A stretch of DNA of 64,000 bases. It comes from UBA8199 sp964507045. Its GTDB lineage: Bacteria > Verrucomicrobiota > Verrucomicrobiia > Limisphaerales > UBA8199. The position numbers and the translations under genes were made by a program. This document shows, in pieces, positions 6,592-16,321 of this stretch. The notes under the pieces were generated by a model. The model saw only the letters and a program-made list of their open reading frames with translations. It had not been told where the DNA came from and searched no databases. Every line of letters begins with the position of its first letter. Positions within the stretch are counted from its first letter, which is position 1. Location of the stretch: contig CAZDOO010000018.1 of the NCBI GenBank assembly GCA_964507045.1, forward strand, positions 1 to 64,000. The letters run 5' to 3'.

Positions 6592-8790
6592 TCAGCCTCT
6601 CCCCTTCCGCTCCGCCCCGGCAGCTTCGGCCCCGGCAGCCGGATAAGGTTTATAGTAATCCTTATACCTGTAGTAGTAGTAATCCACGGAGCTGGGACGA
6701 ACCGCGTTGAACACCAGGCCCAGCACGCGAACCTGGCGTTGATACAACGACTCAAGGGATGCGCGGGCTACGCGAGCGGAGGTAAAGGCGGAGCGGATCA
6801 CAAAAAGCACCCCATCCACTTGCGGCGCCAGGCTGGTCACGTCGTCCGCAGCCATGACCGGCACCGTGTCCAATATCACATAATCATACTTGCCCACCGC
6901 TTCCTGCAGGAACCGTTTCGTGGTTTCGCCAATGAACAACTCGCTGGATTGAACGGTAAACGCGCCAGCGGGGAGAACAAACAGGTTGTTGAACCGGGTG
7001 GGCCGCACCACCGATTCCCAGGCCGTCCCCTTTGAAAGCACCTCCGATAGCCCCGGCTCGGCGGGAATCCCGAATAACCGGTGCAACTCCCCCTTGCGCA
7101 GGTCGGCATCAACCAGGAGCACACGGGAGTCGGCGCTGGCCATGGTGACGGCCAAATTGGCGGCGGTGACGGACTTGCCGTCGTTCGGCACGGAACTGGT
7201 GACCAAAATGGTCTTGGGTCGCTTGCCCGCCTCGGCCATATACAGGAGCGAGGAGCGCAAGTTCCGGTAAGCCTCCACAAAGGAATGGCGGGGGTCGCCG
7301 ACCTGGATCAGGCTGCCTTGCTTCCTCGAGTTGGCAGACACCTCCCGGGGAACCTGGCCCAGCACGTCTTCATCAAACGACTCCTGCAGTTCAGTGAAGG
7401 AATTCATCCGGTCATCCAGCCGGTCGAGTATCATCAGTAATCCGACGCCCAGCGCGAGACCAATGAGCGCGCCAACCGCCAGTTTCACCAGCAGCTCCGA
7501 ACGGTTCGGAAAGGCCGGCGATGCCTTTTCTATGGTCTCGACACTCTCCGGGCTGATCTCCTTGTTCACGTCGAGCGTTTGCATCGTCGCCAGCAACTGG
7601 TCGTAGAGCGCGCGGGTCCGCTGCACATTCGCCTTGAGCGTCTGGTACTCGGCGGTCTTCTGCTGGATCGCCAGGGCCTTGGCATCCCATTCCTTCAAGT
7701 CCCTCTCGATAATCTGAATCTCCATCGCCAGCAACTGCTTGCGGCTGTTTAACTGCCCCTCGCTCTGGCTACGGAATATCTTCAACAACTCTTCCCGGCG
7801 GCCGATCTCCTCCTGCATGGCAATCATCTTGGGATGATTGGTCCGCAAGTAACGGCCAAGCTCCTGCTGCTCCGCTTTCATCAAAAGCAACTGCTGCTGT
7901 GCCTTCAGATAGTCGGCATCTTTTTGGTCCCCGCCAATTGCGGCAGACTGGCCGCCAACATTATCCTTCGATGACGAAGCTCCGTCGGCATCGGCCCGGG
8001 CGGGGTCTTGGCCGGGCGGCAACGGATTCACCAAAGACGAGGTCCCGCCGGCTGGCTGCTGGCGGGTGAGGCTTTGGTCGAGCGTGAGCATTTGCAGCAA
8101 CGCGTACTCGGATTTTTGGGCGGCCAGCCGCTGGTACAGCGCCGCCAGGTAATTGCCCGTGCTGTTGCCTTGCTCCTGGGACAGCACGACGCTGTTGGTG
8201 CTCTGGAACTCCAGAACCTCCTCCTCTGCCCGGCGCAGATCCTTCTCGACCCGCATCACTTGCTCGGTCAGGCCCGCCACGGTCGTATCGGAAGTCTGCA
8301 GCCGCATTTCCTTCTTCAGCGCGATGTACTCGTCCATGCAGGCCTGCAGAAACGCCTGCGTGCAATCCGCATCGGTGCCTGTGGCCTGTAGCACAAAGAT
8401 TGTCGTCTTGGGCAGCACCGAAACCTTGAGCGTGACCGGGTGCATCCCGACCTCCGGCCTCTGTGCCAGGACGCGCGTCTGCGCCCGGTTCATGACCACG
8501 CTGCTTTGCATCAACGCGGCCTGGGTTCCCAGGAAGTTGCTGAGTTCCTCCGTGTAGAGCGATGCCGGCTGGATGGCCAGCTTGATGCTCACAATCATCC
8601 GTCCGACCGAGACAAAGGATGGGGGCGCGTACCAGCCGAGACCTCCCCCGATCGCCGCGCCGAGTACCACGCCCAGCACCAGGACCCACCAGCGCTCGCG
8701 CAACAGGTTCCGGTAGCGGCTCAGCCGCGCATGGAGATGTGCCTTCGAGGCGGACCGGTCGTACGTGGCTTGGTTGGTTTCGTCATTCAT
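6592..8790 (-). CDS. Polysaccharide biosynthesis tyrosine autokinase (Wzc/ExoP-like chain-length regulator)
   Basis: This 732-residue inner-membrane protein couples exopolysaccharide chain-length control to a BY-type tyrosine kinase. The N-terminal Wzz-like part has one membrane segment (WWVLVLGVVLGAAIGGGLGW), a long coiled-coil periplasmic region (about residues 150-430) and a second segment (VKLAVGALIGLALGVGLLMI). The C-terminal kinase has Walker A (TSSVPNDGKSV), Walker A' (VLLVDADLR) and Walker B (YVILDTVPV), and ends in a tyrosine cluster (VDYYYYRYKDYYKPYP), the usual autophosphorylation tail. The ATG at 8790 follows the stop of the exporter gene by 17 nt; a TTG three codons upstream is less likely. 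It is last in a three-gene export operon with no glycosyltransferases nearby. Confidence 0.93.
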   Translation of the reverse strand: MNDETNQATYDRSASKAHLHARLSRYRNLLRERWWVLVLGVVLGAAIGGGLGWYAPPSFVSVGRMIVSIKLAIQPASLYTEELSNFLGTQAALMQSSVVMNRAQTRVLAQRPEVGMHPVTLKVSVLPKTTIFVLQATGTDADCTQAFLQACMDEYIALKKEMRLQTSDTTVAGLTEQVMRVEKDLRRAEEEVLEFQSTNSVVLSQEQGNSTGNYLAALYQRLAAQKSEYALLQMLTLDQSLTRQQPAGGTSSLVNPLPPGQDPARADADGASSSKDNVGGQSAAIGGDQKDADYLKAQQQLLLMKAEQQELGRYLRTNHPKMIAMQEEIGRREELLKIFRSQSEGQLNSRKQLLAMEIQIIERDLKEWDAKALAIQQKTAEYQTLKANVQRTRALYDQLLATMQTLDVNKEISPESVETIEKASPAFPNRSELLVKLAVGALIGLALGVGLLMILDRLDDRMNSFTELQESFDEDVLGQVPREVSANSRKQGSLIQVGDPRHSFVEAYRNLRSSLLYMAEAGKRPKTILVTSSVPNDGKSVTAANLAVTMASADSRVLLVDADLRKGELHRLFGIPAEPGLSEVLSKGTAWESVVRPTRFNNLFVLPAGAFTVQSSELFIGETTKRFLQEAVGKYDYVILDTVPVMAADDVTSLAPQVDGVLFVIRSAFTSARVARASLESLYQRQVRVLGLVFNAVRPSSVDYYYYRYKDYYKPYPAAGAEAAGAERKGRG

Positions 8791-8807
8791 GCGACACAAC
8801 AGCTGGC

Positions 8808-9524
8808 TCAGAAACTAATCAAGCGGGACGGGACGATGATCAAGTCGTCCGGCTGCAGCAGCACGTCCTTTTCGGTCTTCCCCTTCTCGAGAATCTCGGC
8901 CATGTTCAGTTCAAACGTCTGCTTGCCGGAGCCATCCCCCGCCGCGCCACGAACCACCTTGACCTTCTTCTTGTTTGCAAAATCAGCAAAGCCGCCGGCG
9001 CGCAGTATCGCCTTGCCCACGGTCAGGCTTTCATTGACAACGAGGTCAATCGGCCCTTGGTTGCGCACCTGGCCCCAAACGTAAATCCGGCCCAAAAGCT
9101 TGTTCGCGGCGTCCAGCGCGATAACGACAGTGGCCCGGTAGTAGTATTCCTTCTCAAGCTGCGTCTTCAGCTCATTTGCCAGTTGCTTGCAGGTCTTGTC
9201 CGCCGCCATGACCCGGCCCACGTAAGGCACGTCCAGTTCGCCGGAGTCTGTCACGATCAAGCTTCTCGGCGCGTCCCGGTCCTCCAGTATTTGCAGGCTG
9301 ACCTTGTCCCCGACCCGAAGCTTGTATTTGTCATCGGCCACGTATCCGTTCAGGGTAAGCTTCGTGGCCGGCGTGGCATTGGTGGCCGCCGTGATCTCTG
9401 GCTGCTGGCCCCCGACGCTCGCCGGGAAGGCGTTAGTCGCCGACGTTGCCTGGGGCAGCGTCTGGGCCCAGGCGGCTGAACCACCCAGGGCCAGAACCAT
9501 CATGCAAGCGCGGAGCAAGAGCAT
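8808..9524 (-). CDS. Polysaccharide export protein (Wza-like, Poly_export plus SLBB)
   Basis: This 238-residue periplasmic/outer-membrane protein should form the exit channel for exopolysaccharide. A signal peptide (MLLLRACMMVLALGGSAAWA) precedes the Poly_export domain (YKLRVGDKVSLQIL; LDVPYVGRVMAADKT) and an SLBB domain (GRIYVWGQVRNQGPIDLVV; ESLTVGKAILRAGGF). The signal peptide has no lipobox cysteine, unlike classical Wza. The ATG at 9524 is chosen because it begins the signal peptide directly; the frame is open 19 codons further. It lies between the barrel gene and the tyrosine kinase, all leftward and closely spaced. Confidence 0.92.
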   Translation of the reverse strand: MLLLRACMMVLALGGSAAWAQTLPQATSATNAFPASVGGQQPEITAATNATPATKLTLNGYVADDKYKLRVGDKVSLQILEDRDAPRSLIVTDSGELDVPYVGRVMAADKTCKQLANELKTQLEKEYYYRATVVIALDAANKLLGRIYVWGQVRNQGPIDLVVNESLTVGKAILRAGGFADFANKKKVKVVRGAAGDGSGKQTFELNMAEILEKGKTEKDVLLQPDDLIIVPSRLISF

Positions 9525-9607
9525 CTTCAAGATATATAAGTGCCCAATCTTAATATCAGCCGGCACAACAAATGTCAGCATCTTTCTCCTGTGCCTTTTG
9601 CCGGGAG

Positions 9608-10897
9608 CTAAAACGCATAATAAAGCCCCAAGCTCACCACATTCACGGAGTAGTCCCTCCCCGGTTTATCTGAAGTGCGCCAGTAGAACCGGTAGCCGAG
9701 ATTGCCGGAGAGCTTGGCGGTGATGGGGCGGCTCAAGCTAATCACGGGACCATACTGATCATACGTCTCACCTCCAGTATACAACTGCGAGCCATGTTCG
9801 TAGCTAAATCCGGTGTTCAGCGTTATCTTGCGCAATACTCTCCAGTTGGCCCGCCAGTGGGCAAAGTACCGATCAACTGTGCCTCCGCCAAGGGTGGCGC
9901 TGATGGTCCGGCCCCCGCTCAGAGAGTGGTCCACATACTTGTTGATCCGGTGCCCGAGATCGAGTTGAGCATAAATGCCGCTGAGATCGTACCTGGCGGC
10001 CAGCAACCCGCTCGATTGAGTAGAATACACGCTATAGCCGCCGTGGCCGGTGAAATGGATGTAATCGCTTACCGGCATTTCACAAAAGCCACCGGCATTC
10101 CATTGCGAGGCGTCGCTATAGATTCGGCTCGGGTCAGTGTAACGGAACAGGGCTGCCCCCAGTTCCGCTCCTACCAACATGCCTGGCTTGGGGGCGTAGC
10201 CTGCGGCCAAAGAGACAACTTCGGACTGCCCGTCTGGTTGTTGTCCCTGCGTGCCGGCTAAAGTGATGTAGTTCAGATGGTCATAGCCGAACCGCAGGAT
10301 GGCCTTGTTCAGATCCCAGATCACCGTCGTGCCCAAAGCATTCTGAAACTGCGCGTAGTCTCCCGTCCCGGCTACAGTAGGGTCCTGGTAGCTGTATTCC
10401 GTCAGGGAAAAACGGTCATGCAGATTGATCCAGATATCGCCGGCATAGAGGTCAAAGGACACCTCCGAACCCGGTATGAACAGCCGGTTCAACTCCGTGT
10501 GCTGCGCGTACGCTGAATAGCCGGCGTTAAGCGTAAGACTGAGGCTGTTCTGGTCGGTGACAGGCAGGAGCATCCCCGTGCTAATCTGCGGACGAAAGAT
10601 GAAGTCCCCTTCAGGCTGGTCCGCTGTGTAATTCACGTTGTCGTTGTAATCCAGTCCCAGCCCCCCACTGAACTTCCAGGCGGTCGGCCCTAACTTCAAA
10701 TTATAGTAGTCGGTGATCGAAGCCGCCTTGCGGCGGGCTGCCGCCGCCGCTTCGCTCGCCATAGACATCCGGACAGCTTCCTGCGCCCTGGCTGCCGTCA
10801 GCAAGCCAAGCAACAGGATCACCCCCCCTTGGACCAAAGGGGCGCAACGTTGATGGCACTTCAAGAGCCGGAATTTCAAACGCCGGATTTCAACCAC
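9608..10897 (-). CDS. Outer-membrane beta-barrel protein of the exopolysaccharide cluster
   Basis: This 429-residue protein has an N-terminal hydrophobic export signal (VILLLGLLTAARA) and then a series of alternating amphipathic strands rich in Tyr, Gly and Asn. It ends in phenylalanine (SLGLYYAF), the classic outer-membrane insertion signature. It resembles the 'outer membrane beta-barrel' proteins found beside Wza/Wzc genes, which are thought to help polysaccharide cross the outer membrane. A GTG at 10897 is used here; a later non-ATG start just before the signal peptide is possible. It is the first gene of the leftward operon, and the Wza-like gene follows after about 80 nt. Confidence 0.8.
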   Translation of the reverse strand: MVEIRRLKFRLLKCHQRCAPLVQGGVILLLGLLTAARAQEAVRMSMASEAAAAARRKAASITDYYNLKLGPTAWKFSGGLGLDYNDNVNYTADQPEGDFIFRPQISTGMLLPVTDQNSLSLTLNAGYSAYAQHTELNRLFIPGSEVSFDLYAGDIWINLHDRFSLTEYSYQDPTVAGTGDYAQFQNALGTTVIWDLNKAILRFGYDHLNYITLAGTQGQQPDGQSEVVSLAAGYAPKPGMLVGAELGAALFRYTDPSRIYSDASQWNAGGFCEMPVSDYIHFTGHGGYSVYSTQSSGLLAARYDLSGIYAQLDLGHRINKYVDHSLSGGRTISATLGGGTVDRYFAHWRANWRVLRKITLNTGFSYEHGSQLYTGGETYDQYGPVISLSRPITAKLSGNLGYRFYWRTSDKPGRDYSVNVVSLGLYYAF

Positions 10898-11201
10898 GTG
10901 CTCACGACCTGTCAGAGTTCAGATTCAATTCTCAATCCGAATGGTTCCAAGCTGCGTCGTCTGCGCCAACGGCGGCTGGATTCGGCCACTACCCAACCAT
11001 GGACAGCCGGCCTCTTTGGCCGTCCGTCCCCCCAAGTGAAGAGCGAGACTGGCAGAAGGGCATGGAATAGGGAAGCAGATTCAGGGTCTCATGCAGGCTG
11101 GAAGCGGCACCTTGTGCGGCTGGTTCAGCCCAATACCTCTGCCCAATACTCTTGCTTTGCCCAGCCATTGTGATACTGTGCCTTCACTTAGCAGAGTGTC
11201 T

Positions 11202-14012
11202 ATGACGGACAATAGCCAGCCCCCGTTTCCACAAGCGACCCCGCGTCTCTCAACTCTGATGGTCGCGGTCTTGGTGATGGCACTCGCGGTTTCGCTCGGC
11301 ATGGCCACAACGCTGATTGTTTCGAACACAAACGCGAGCGGCGCGGGCTCCCTGCAACAGGCCCTGCTCGACGCCAACGCCACCAACGGCCTTGACACCA
11401 TTGTCTTTCAAATCCCGGGCACGGGAGTGCGCACCATTTCTCCGACGAATGCGCTGCCAACGATAACGGATCCCGCCGTCGTTGATGGCACCACCCAGCC
11501 CGGTTTTGCCGGCACCCCCCTGATCGAACTCAACGGCTCGAGTGCAGGCACCAGCAGCGACGGCCTCCGCTTGTCGGCGGGCAACAGCACGATCCGCGGT
11601 TTGATCATCAATCGCTTCTATGGCGCCGGCATTTCGCTCCAAGCCCCCGGTGGAACCAATACCATTCAGGGCAATTACATCGGAACCGATTGGACGGGCA
11701 CTACCAACCGGGGCAACGGCCAAGCCACCACTCGCATGGGGGGAGTTTTGATTCAAGGTTCTTCCGGCAACTTCATCGGCGGGCTGCATTCGACCAACCG
11801 CAACCTTATCTCAGCCAACGGCGGTTCCGGACTCTACCTGCAAAACTGCAGTGGCAATACAATCCAGGGGAACCTGTTTGGCACGTCCGTATCAGCAACT
11901 GCGGCGCTGGGCAACACCACCAACGGCGTCACTCTCTATAATGCGAATGGGAACCTCATCGGCGGAACATCAACGGCCGCGCGCAACATCATCTCCGGGA
12001 ACGCCTGGAGCGGCGTTTACCTGCAAGGCTCATCCAGCACCGGGAACCGGATCGAGGGCAACTACATCGGCACCGACACCAACGGGAGCCTGGCCATACC
12101 GAATGGCGGCGACGGCGTCACGATCAACGGCGCGCCGGCCAACACTATTGGCGGAACGGACGCGGGCGCCGGAAACCTCCTCTCCGGCAACAGTCAGGGA
12201 GGTGTGAATCTGAAAAACGCCGGCGCGGACAGCAACGTGATTCAAGGCAATCTTATCGGCACGGACTGGTCAGGCCGGCTGGCGTGCGGCAATCTGTTCT
12301 CCGGGATCACCATTCTCGGCGGTCATAGCAACCTCATCGGCGGCACCAGCGCCGCCGCGCGCAATATCATCTCGGGCAATAAACTCGCCGGCGTCTACCT
12401 GACGACCAACTCGGCCGGCAACCTCGTGCAGGGAAACTATATTGGCCTCAGCGTGACTGGCACTAATGCTCTGGGAAATCTGAAGAATGGAATTGCGATA
12501 GAAAGCGCGAGCGCCAACACGATTGGCGGGACAGTTGCCGAAGCGCGCAACGTGATCTCCGGCAATAGCAGCAACGGTATTGCGATCTACGGCAGCCCGG
12601 CAACCGGCAACGCGATCCTGGGCAATTACATCGGTTCGGACTTCAGGGGGCTGGTGGCATTGTCCAACAGGCTCTGTGGGATCCAAATTCAGTCGTCGGC
12701 AAATACCATCGGCGGCGCCGCCACCGGTGCCGGCAACCTGCTTTCGGGCAATGTCCTCGACGGCATCTTTCTGGATGGAACCAATGCGACCAGTAACGTT
12801 ATCCAAGGCAACTGGATCGGCACTGCTGCCGATGGCAAAACCGGCCTGATGAATGTCCGGGCCGGGGTTGGTATTGCGATGGCGTCAGGCAACTTCATCG
12901 GCGGCACTGCTCCCGGCGCCGGCAACCTTATCTCCGCTAACGCCAACTCCGCCGGTGATGCCGGGATTTACCTGTTTGCCAATGCCAACGGGAATACCAT
13001 TCAAGGCAACAAGATCGGGACCGATAGCACCGGCACATTGGCGCTGGGCAACACGCACGAGGGCATTTACATTGAAAGCGCGCATTCCAACACGATCGGC
13101 GGCGTGATCCCAGGGGCAGGCAACCTTATCTCAGGGAACAAGATGTATGGCATTTTCCTGACAAACAAGGCGTCTTGGAACGTTATACAAGGCAACTGGA
13201 TTGGAACCGCGTCAGACGGCGTCAGCGTGCTGGGCAACCGGTACCATTCCGTGGATTGCGATGGCGGCGCTAGCAACAACACCATTGGCGGCACCGACAA
13301 CGCCGGCAACACCATTGCTTTCACACAGGTTTACACCGGTGTCCGCATCTATGACGGCAGCACCAACAATACGATTCTCGGCAATTCCATCTTCTCCAAC
13401 AACACCCTGGGTATTGACCTCGGCGACAGCGCCGGCACCAATGCCATTATCGCCTGCGGCAACGCCACCGGCGCAAACATGGCGCAGAACTATCCGCGGC
13501 TCACCCAGGCCGTCAGCGGAAGCGGCACGGGCATCCGCGGCACCCTGAACAGCAAGCCCAACCGAACTTATCTGCTCCAGTTCTTTGCCAGCCCCACCCG
13601 GGACCCGTCAGGCTGCGGGGAGGGACAATTCTACCTGGGCCAAATGACAGTCTCCACGGACAACAAGTGCACCAACAGCTTTGTTGCCAACCTCTCCACC
13701 CCCATTCCCCCAGGCTATTCATTCATCACCGCAACAGCAACCGACAGCGCCAACAATACCTCCGAATTCTCCGCCAGTGTCATCGTGGCAGCCGTTCCCA
13801 ACCTGACTCTCACTTCGCTGTCCGCCAGCAACCAGGTAAGGCTCGCCTGGACCAATACTCCGGCCGGATTTGTGCTTAAACAGACCGACAACCTATCCCC
13901 GCCCGTGGAGTGGACGACGGTGACGAACACCCCCATTGCCACCAATAACCTGTTCGTTGTCCCACTCTCCATCACCACGAGTAATCAATATTTCCGGCTG
14001 AGCTTTGAGTAG
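11202..14012 (+). CDS. Right-handed parallel beta-helix repeat surface protein
   Basis: This 936-residue secreted protein has a signal/anchor segment (LMVAVLVMALAVSLGMATTL) and about nine copies of a 60-70 residue repeat built on GNYIGTD..G....GN and NTIGGT..GARNLISGN, for example at residues about 155, 230, 290 and 350. Such repeats fold as a beta-helix that commonly binds or cleaves polysaccharides, or acts as an adhesin; no catalytic residues can be assigned. The C-terminal 200 residues (from about SKPNRTYLLQFFAS) form beta-sandwich-like domains. The ATG at 11202 is preferred because it places the hydrophobic segment near the N terminus. Its 3' end overlaps the metallopeptidase gene by 8 nt, suggesting coupled translation. 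Confidence 0.85.
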   Translation: MTDNSQPPFPQATPRLSTLMVAVLVMALAVSLGMATTLIVSNTNASGAGSLQQALLDANATNGLDTIVFQIPGTGVRTISPTNALPTITDPAVVDGTTQPGFAGTPLIELNGSSAGTSSDGLRLSAGNSTIRGLIINRFYGAGISLQAPGGTNTIQGNYIGTDWTGTTNRGNGQATTRMGGVLIQGSSGNFIGGLHSTNRNLISANGGSGLYLQNCSGNTIQGNLFGTSVSATAALGNTTNGVTLYNANGNLIGGTSTAARNIISGNAWSGVYLQGSSSTGNRIEGNYIGTDTNGSLAIPNGGDGVTINGAPANTIGGTDAGAGNLLSGNSQGGVNLKNAGADSNVIQGNLIGTDWSGRLACGNLFSGITILGGHSNLIGGTSAAARNIISGNKLAGVYLTTNSAGNLVQGNYIGLSVTGTNALGNLKNGIAIESASANTIGGTVAEARNVISGNSSNGIAIYGSPATGNAILGNYIGSDFRGLVALSNRLCGIQIQSSANTIGGAATGAGNLLSGNVLDGIFLDGTNATSNVIQGNWIGTAADGKTGLMNVRAGVGIAMASGNFIGGTAPGAGNLISANANSAGDAGIYLFANANGNTIQGNKIGTDSTGTLALGNTHEGIYIESAHSNTIGGVIPGAGNLISGNKMYGIFLTNKASWNVIQGNWIGTASDGVSVLGNRYHSVDCDGGASNNTIGGTDNAGNTIAFTQVYTGVRIYDGSTNNTILGNSIFSNNTLGIDLGDSAGTNAIIACGNATGANMAQNYPRLTQAVSGSGTGIRGTLNSKPNRTYLLQFFASPTRDPSGCGEGQFYLGQMTVSTDNKCTNSFVANLSTPIPPGYSFITATATDSANNTSEFSASVIVAAVPNLTLTSLSASNQVRLAWTNTPAGFVLKQTDNLSPPVEWTTVTNTPIATNNLFVVPLSITTSNQYFRLSFE

Positions 14013-15471
14013 TGTGAGGCACCGACAACCCATCTCTCCGCCCGGCGTACGCGGCCGGAAGCTTACGCGGCTCCGTGCGGCCTGCCGGGCCGCCGTCGGG
14101 CTTCTTGTCGCCACCGCAATCACTGCTTGCTTGCAGCCAGCTTCGGGACAGACCTCGATGCAGACTCTCTTCACCAATGGGCCAACCTCCAACCGCCTCA
14201 ATGTCGTGGTGCTGTCCGAGGGTTATACCGCCGCTCAACTCCCTCAGTTTGTCTTGGACGCAACCTACGCGATTAACACGCTCTTATCCCACCCGCCGTA
14301 TCGGGAATACAGCAACTACGTCAACGCCTTTGCCATCAAGGTCGCTTCCACAAACTCCGGCTCTGATCATCCCGCTTACTCCATCAGCAAGAACACCTAC
14401 TTCAACAGCACCTATGACGTGTCCTGGAATTACTACATCACGATCCCCACTGGCAGCACCGGCCAGGGGCGGGTAGATGCGCTGCTTCAAACCTACATGC
14501 CGCAGTGTAAGCTCGCGATCCTCTTGGTGAACGACCCCACGTTGGGCGGCTCCGATGGTTTTGACCGGCTGGCGATTGCCTCCACTAGCGCGCTAACCAA
14601 TGAGGCCTACGGCGGCCAACCCGGCATCCTGTCCCACGAAACCGGCCACGTCCTGGCTAATTTGGGAGACGAATACACCACCGCGTATCCCAGCTTTCCC
14701 GACACCGAGGAACCGAACACCACTACGAACACGGCTCGGTCGTTGATCAAGTGGAACGCCTGGATTGATGCCGACACGCCGGTTCCCACACCGAATTCCA
14801 TTGGCGACGGCGTTATCGGCCTCTTTGAGGGTGCGCACTACCACGAAACGGGGTGGTATCGCCCCCAACTCAACTGTGCGATGAATGTTTGGGGCGTTCC
14901 CTTCTGCGCCGTATGCAGCGAAGCCCTGGTCCTGGCGATCTATCAGCAGGTGCGACCGGTGGACGCTTTTTCCCCCACCAGCACCAACCTCTCAGTCTCA
15001 ACCACCCAATCGCTGACGTTCAGCCTGACCGGCCTCCAGCCTGCCACTCACAATCTAAGCGTCCAATGGTCCACCAACGGCGTGCCCTGCCCCGCCGCCA
15101 CCAACTTGACCTTCACACTCCTGCCGCAATCGCTTCCTAACGGCACCAACCGGGTCAGCGCTCTGGTCAAGGACAACACCCCGCTGGTGCGCACCGACCC
15201 AACCAACCTGCTGAGTCAGACCGTTACCTGGACATTGAACGTAAACCTCCCGCAGTTAAGGCTGGATTCGCCCACCAGGCTGGCGGGGGGACACTTTGCT
15301 TTTCGCGTCACCGGCAATGCGCCGCAGAGCTTTGTCATCCAGGGCTCCAGCAACTTCTTGAGCTGGTTGCGGCTGGCGACCAATTCCTTGGTGGCAGGCC
15401 AGTGTTGGTATACTAACTCCTCCAGCAGCACCAATGCCCGGACCTTCTACCGGGCAGTCACCCCGCCCTGA
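14005..15471 (+). CDS. M64-family (IgA-peptidase-like) zinc metallopeptidase
   Basis: This 488-residue exported protein has a hydrophobic export segment (AAVGLLVATAITACL) and a catalytic domain with VVVLSEGYTAAQL, the typical M64 opening. The zinc site HETGHVLANLGDEY follows (HExGH plus downstream acid), then a late HETGW-x-NCAM segment. After about residue 310 there are beta-rich C-terminal modules ending in a domain like that of the upstream beta-helix protein (FVIQGSSNFLSW). The cysteine in TACL could be a lipid-anchor site but the lipobox is poor. The start is uncertain: a TTG at 14005 overlaps the upstream stop, and a GTG at 14014 is an alternative. The overlap suggests that the protease and beta-helix protein are made together. 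Confidence 0.85.
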   Translation: MSSVRHRQPISPPGVRGRKLTRLRAACRAAVGLLVATAITACLQPASGQTSMQTLFTNGPTSNRLNVVVLSEGYTAAQLPQFVLDATYAINTLLSHPPYREYSNYVNAFAIKVASTNSGSDHPAYSISKNTYFNSTYDVSWNYYITIPTGSTGQGRVDALLQTYMPQCKLAILLVNDPTLGGSDGFDRLAIASTSALTNEAYGGQPGILSHETGHVLANLGDEYTTAYPSFPDTEEPNTTTNTARSLIKWNAWIDADTPVPTPNSIGDGVIGLFEGAHYHETGWYRPQLNCAMNVWGVPFCAVCSEALVLAIYQQVRPVDAFSPTSTNLSVSTTQSLTFSLTGLQPATHNLSVQWSTNGVPCPAATNLTFTLLPQSLPNGTNRVSALVKDNTPLVRTDPTNLLSQTVTWTLNVNLPQLRLDSPTRLAGGHFAFRVTGNAPQSFVIQGSSNFLSWLRLATNSLVAGQCWYTNSSSSTNARTFYRAVTPP

Positions 15472-15487
15472 TTCGCGCTCGCCAGGC

Positions 15488-15534
15488 AAAAAGAATAAGG
15501 CGCGAGCCAATGCCCGCGCCCTCAGATTCTTTCG
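15488..15534. terminator. Bidirectional terminator-like hairpin between convergent genes
   Basis: Outer stem AAAGAAT (15490-15496) pairs with ATTCTTT (15526-15532), and an inner stem GGCGCG (15499-15504) pairs with CGCGCC (15515-15520). It lies in the 71-bp gap between the rightward metallopeptidase and the leftward PEP-CTERM gene, with A/T-rich ends suited to termination in both directions. Confidence 0.65.
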
Positions 15535-15542
15535 ACCTCCGC

Positions 15543-16265
15543 CTACTCCTTCCGCCGCAACTGGCGCGTTATAACCAAAATGCCCAGCCCCCCAACGAAC
15601 CCGAGCACCATAGATGAAGGTTCAGGCACAGCAATCATCAATGCCCCAAAGTTCATTTGTCCCTGTGGGGCAGTCAAGTTCTCCAGCAGTGTCCAGCCGT
15701 TCACCGGGTCATTCTCCCAATAATCGTTATAGTTATACCCAACCAGCGGCGGGCAGTAGATATCAACGCCCAGCGTGTCCGTCTCTTCCATGCCTTGGAA
15801 CTGAACGCTCCAGGTCAAGCTGTTACCCGGTATCCATAGGCCCCCACTGGGAAAATCTGTGCCTTCCTCAAAAACAAACGTGCTTCGCTCAGTCGGGCCA
15901 AAGAAGGGACCGACTGTCTTGCCAAACCAGCCACTGTCGTACAGGACGCTTCCCGGGCGAATGTGGTTGTTGGCGTCGAGAGTACCATCGTTCATGTATA
16001 ACTTCACGCGAGCCTCGACATCGCCGGCGAAACTGGTCGCACTTGCGGTGTTAATCCCCCAGAACTCAAAGGAAAAGTAAGTCAGGAACCGCGAAGTGCC
16101 TGCCAGCATAACCTCGTCGCCCACTTCCACCGTGCCAGTGTTATAGCGCCCCAACAGATCATTGACAGAGTTGTCGTAAATTACCTCCGCCCGGACCGGC
16201 AAGGCAGAAACCACCCATAACACGCTGCTTATCAAGAGAACGCTGATCTTGCCAAACGCTTTCAT
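15543..16265 (-). CDS. PEP-CTERM sorting domain protein
   Basis: This 240-residue exported protein has a signal peptide (ISVLLISSVLWVVSALPVRA) and a beta-rich middle that resembles choice-of-anchor domains. The C-terminal sorting signal is VPEPSSMVLGFVGGLGILVI followed by RQLRRKE. The PEP motif, hydrophobic helix and basic tail mark it for recognition and cleavage by an exosortase, so it should end up at the surface or in extracellular polysaccharide. No exosortase is in the window. The upstream region contains a good promoter-like sequence (16322-16349). The specific function is unknown. Confidence 0.9.
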   Translation of the reverse strand: MKAFGKISVLLISSVLWVVSALPVRAEVIYDNSVNDLLGRYNTGTVEVGDEVMLAGTSRFLTYFSFEFWGINTASATSFAGDVEARVKLYMNDGTLDANNHIRPGSVLYDSGWFGKTVGPFFGPTERSTFVFEEGTDFPSGGLWIPGNSLTWSVQFQGMEETDTLGVDIYCPPLVGYNYNDYWENDPVNGWTLLENLTAPQGQMNFGALMIAVPEPSSMVLGFVGGLGILVITRQLRRKE

Positions 16266-16321
16266 AAGATACTCTGCAAAGTCCCTAAACTCGGCACCAC
16301 GACTATGCGCCGATCGTCAGA

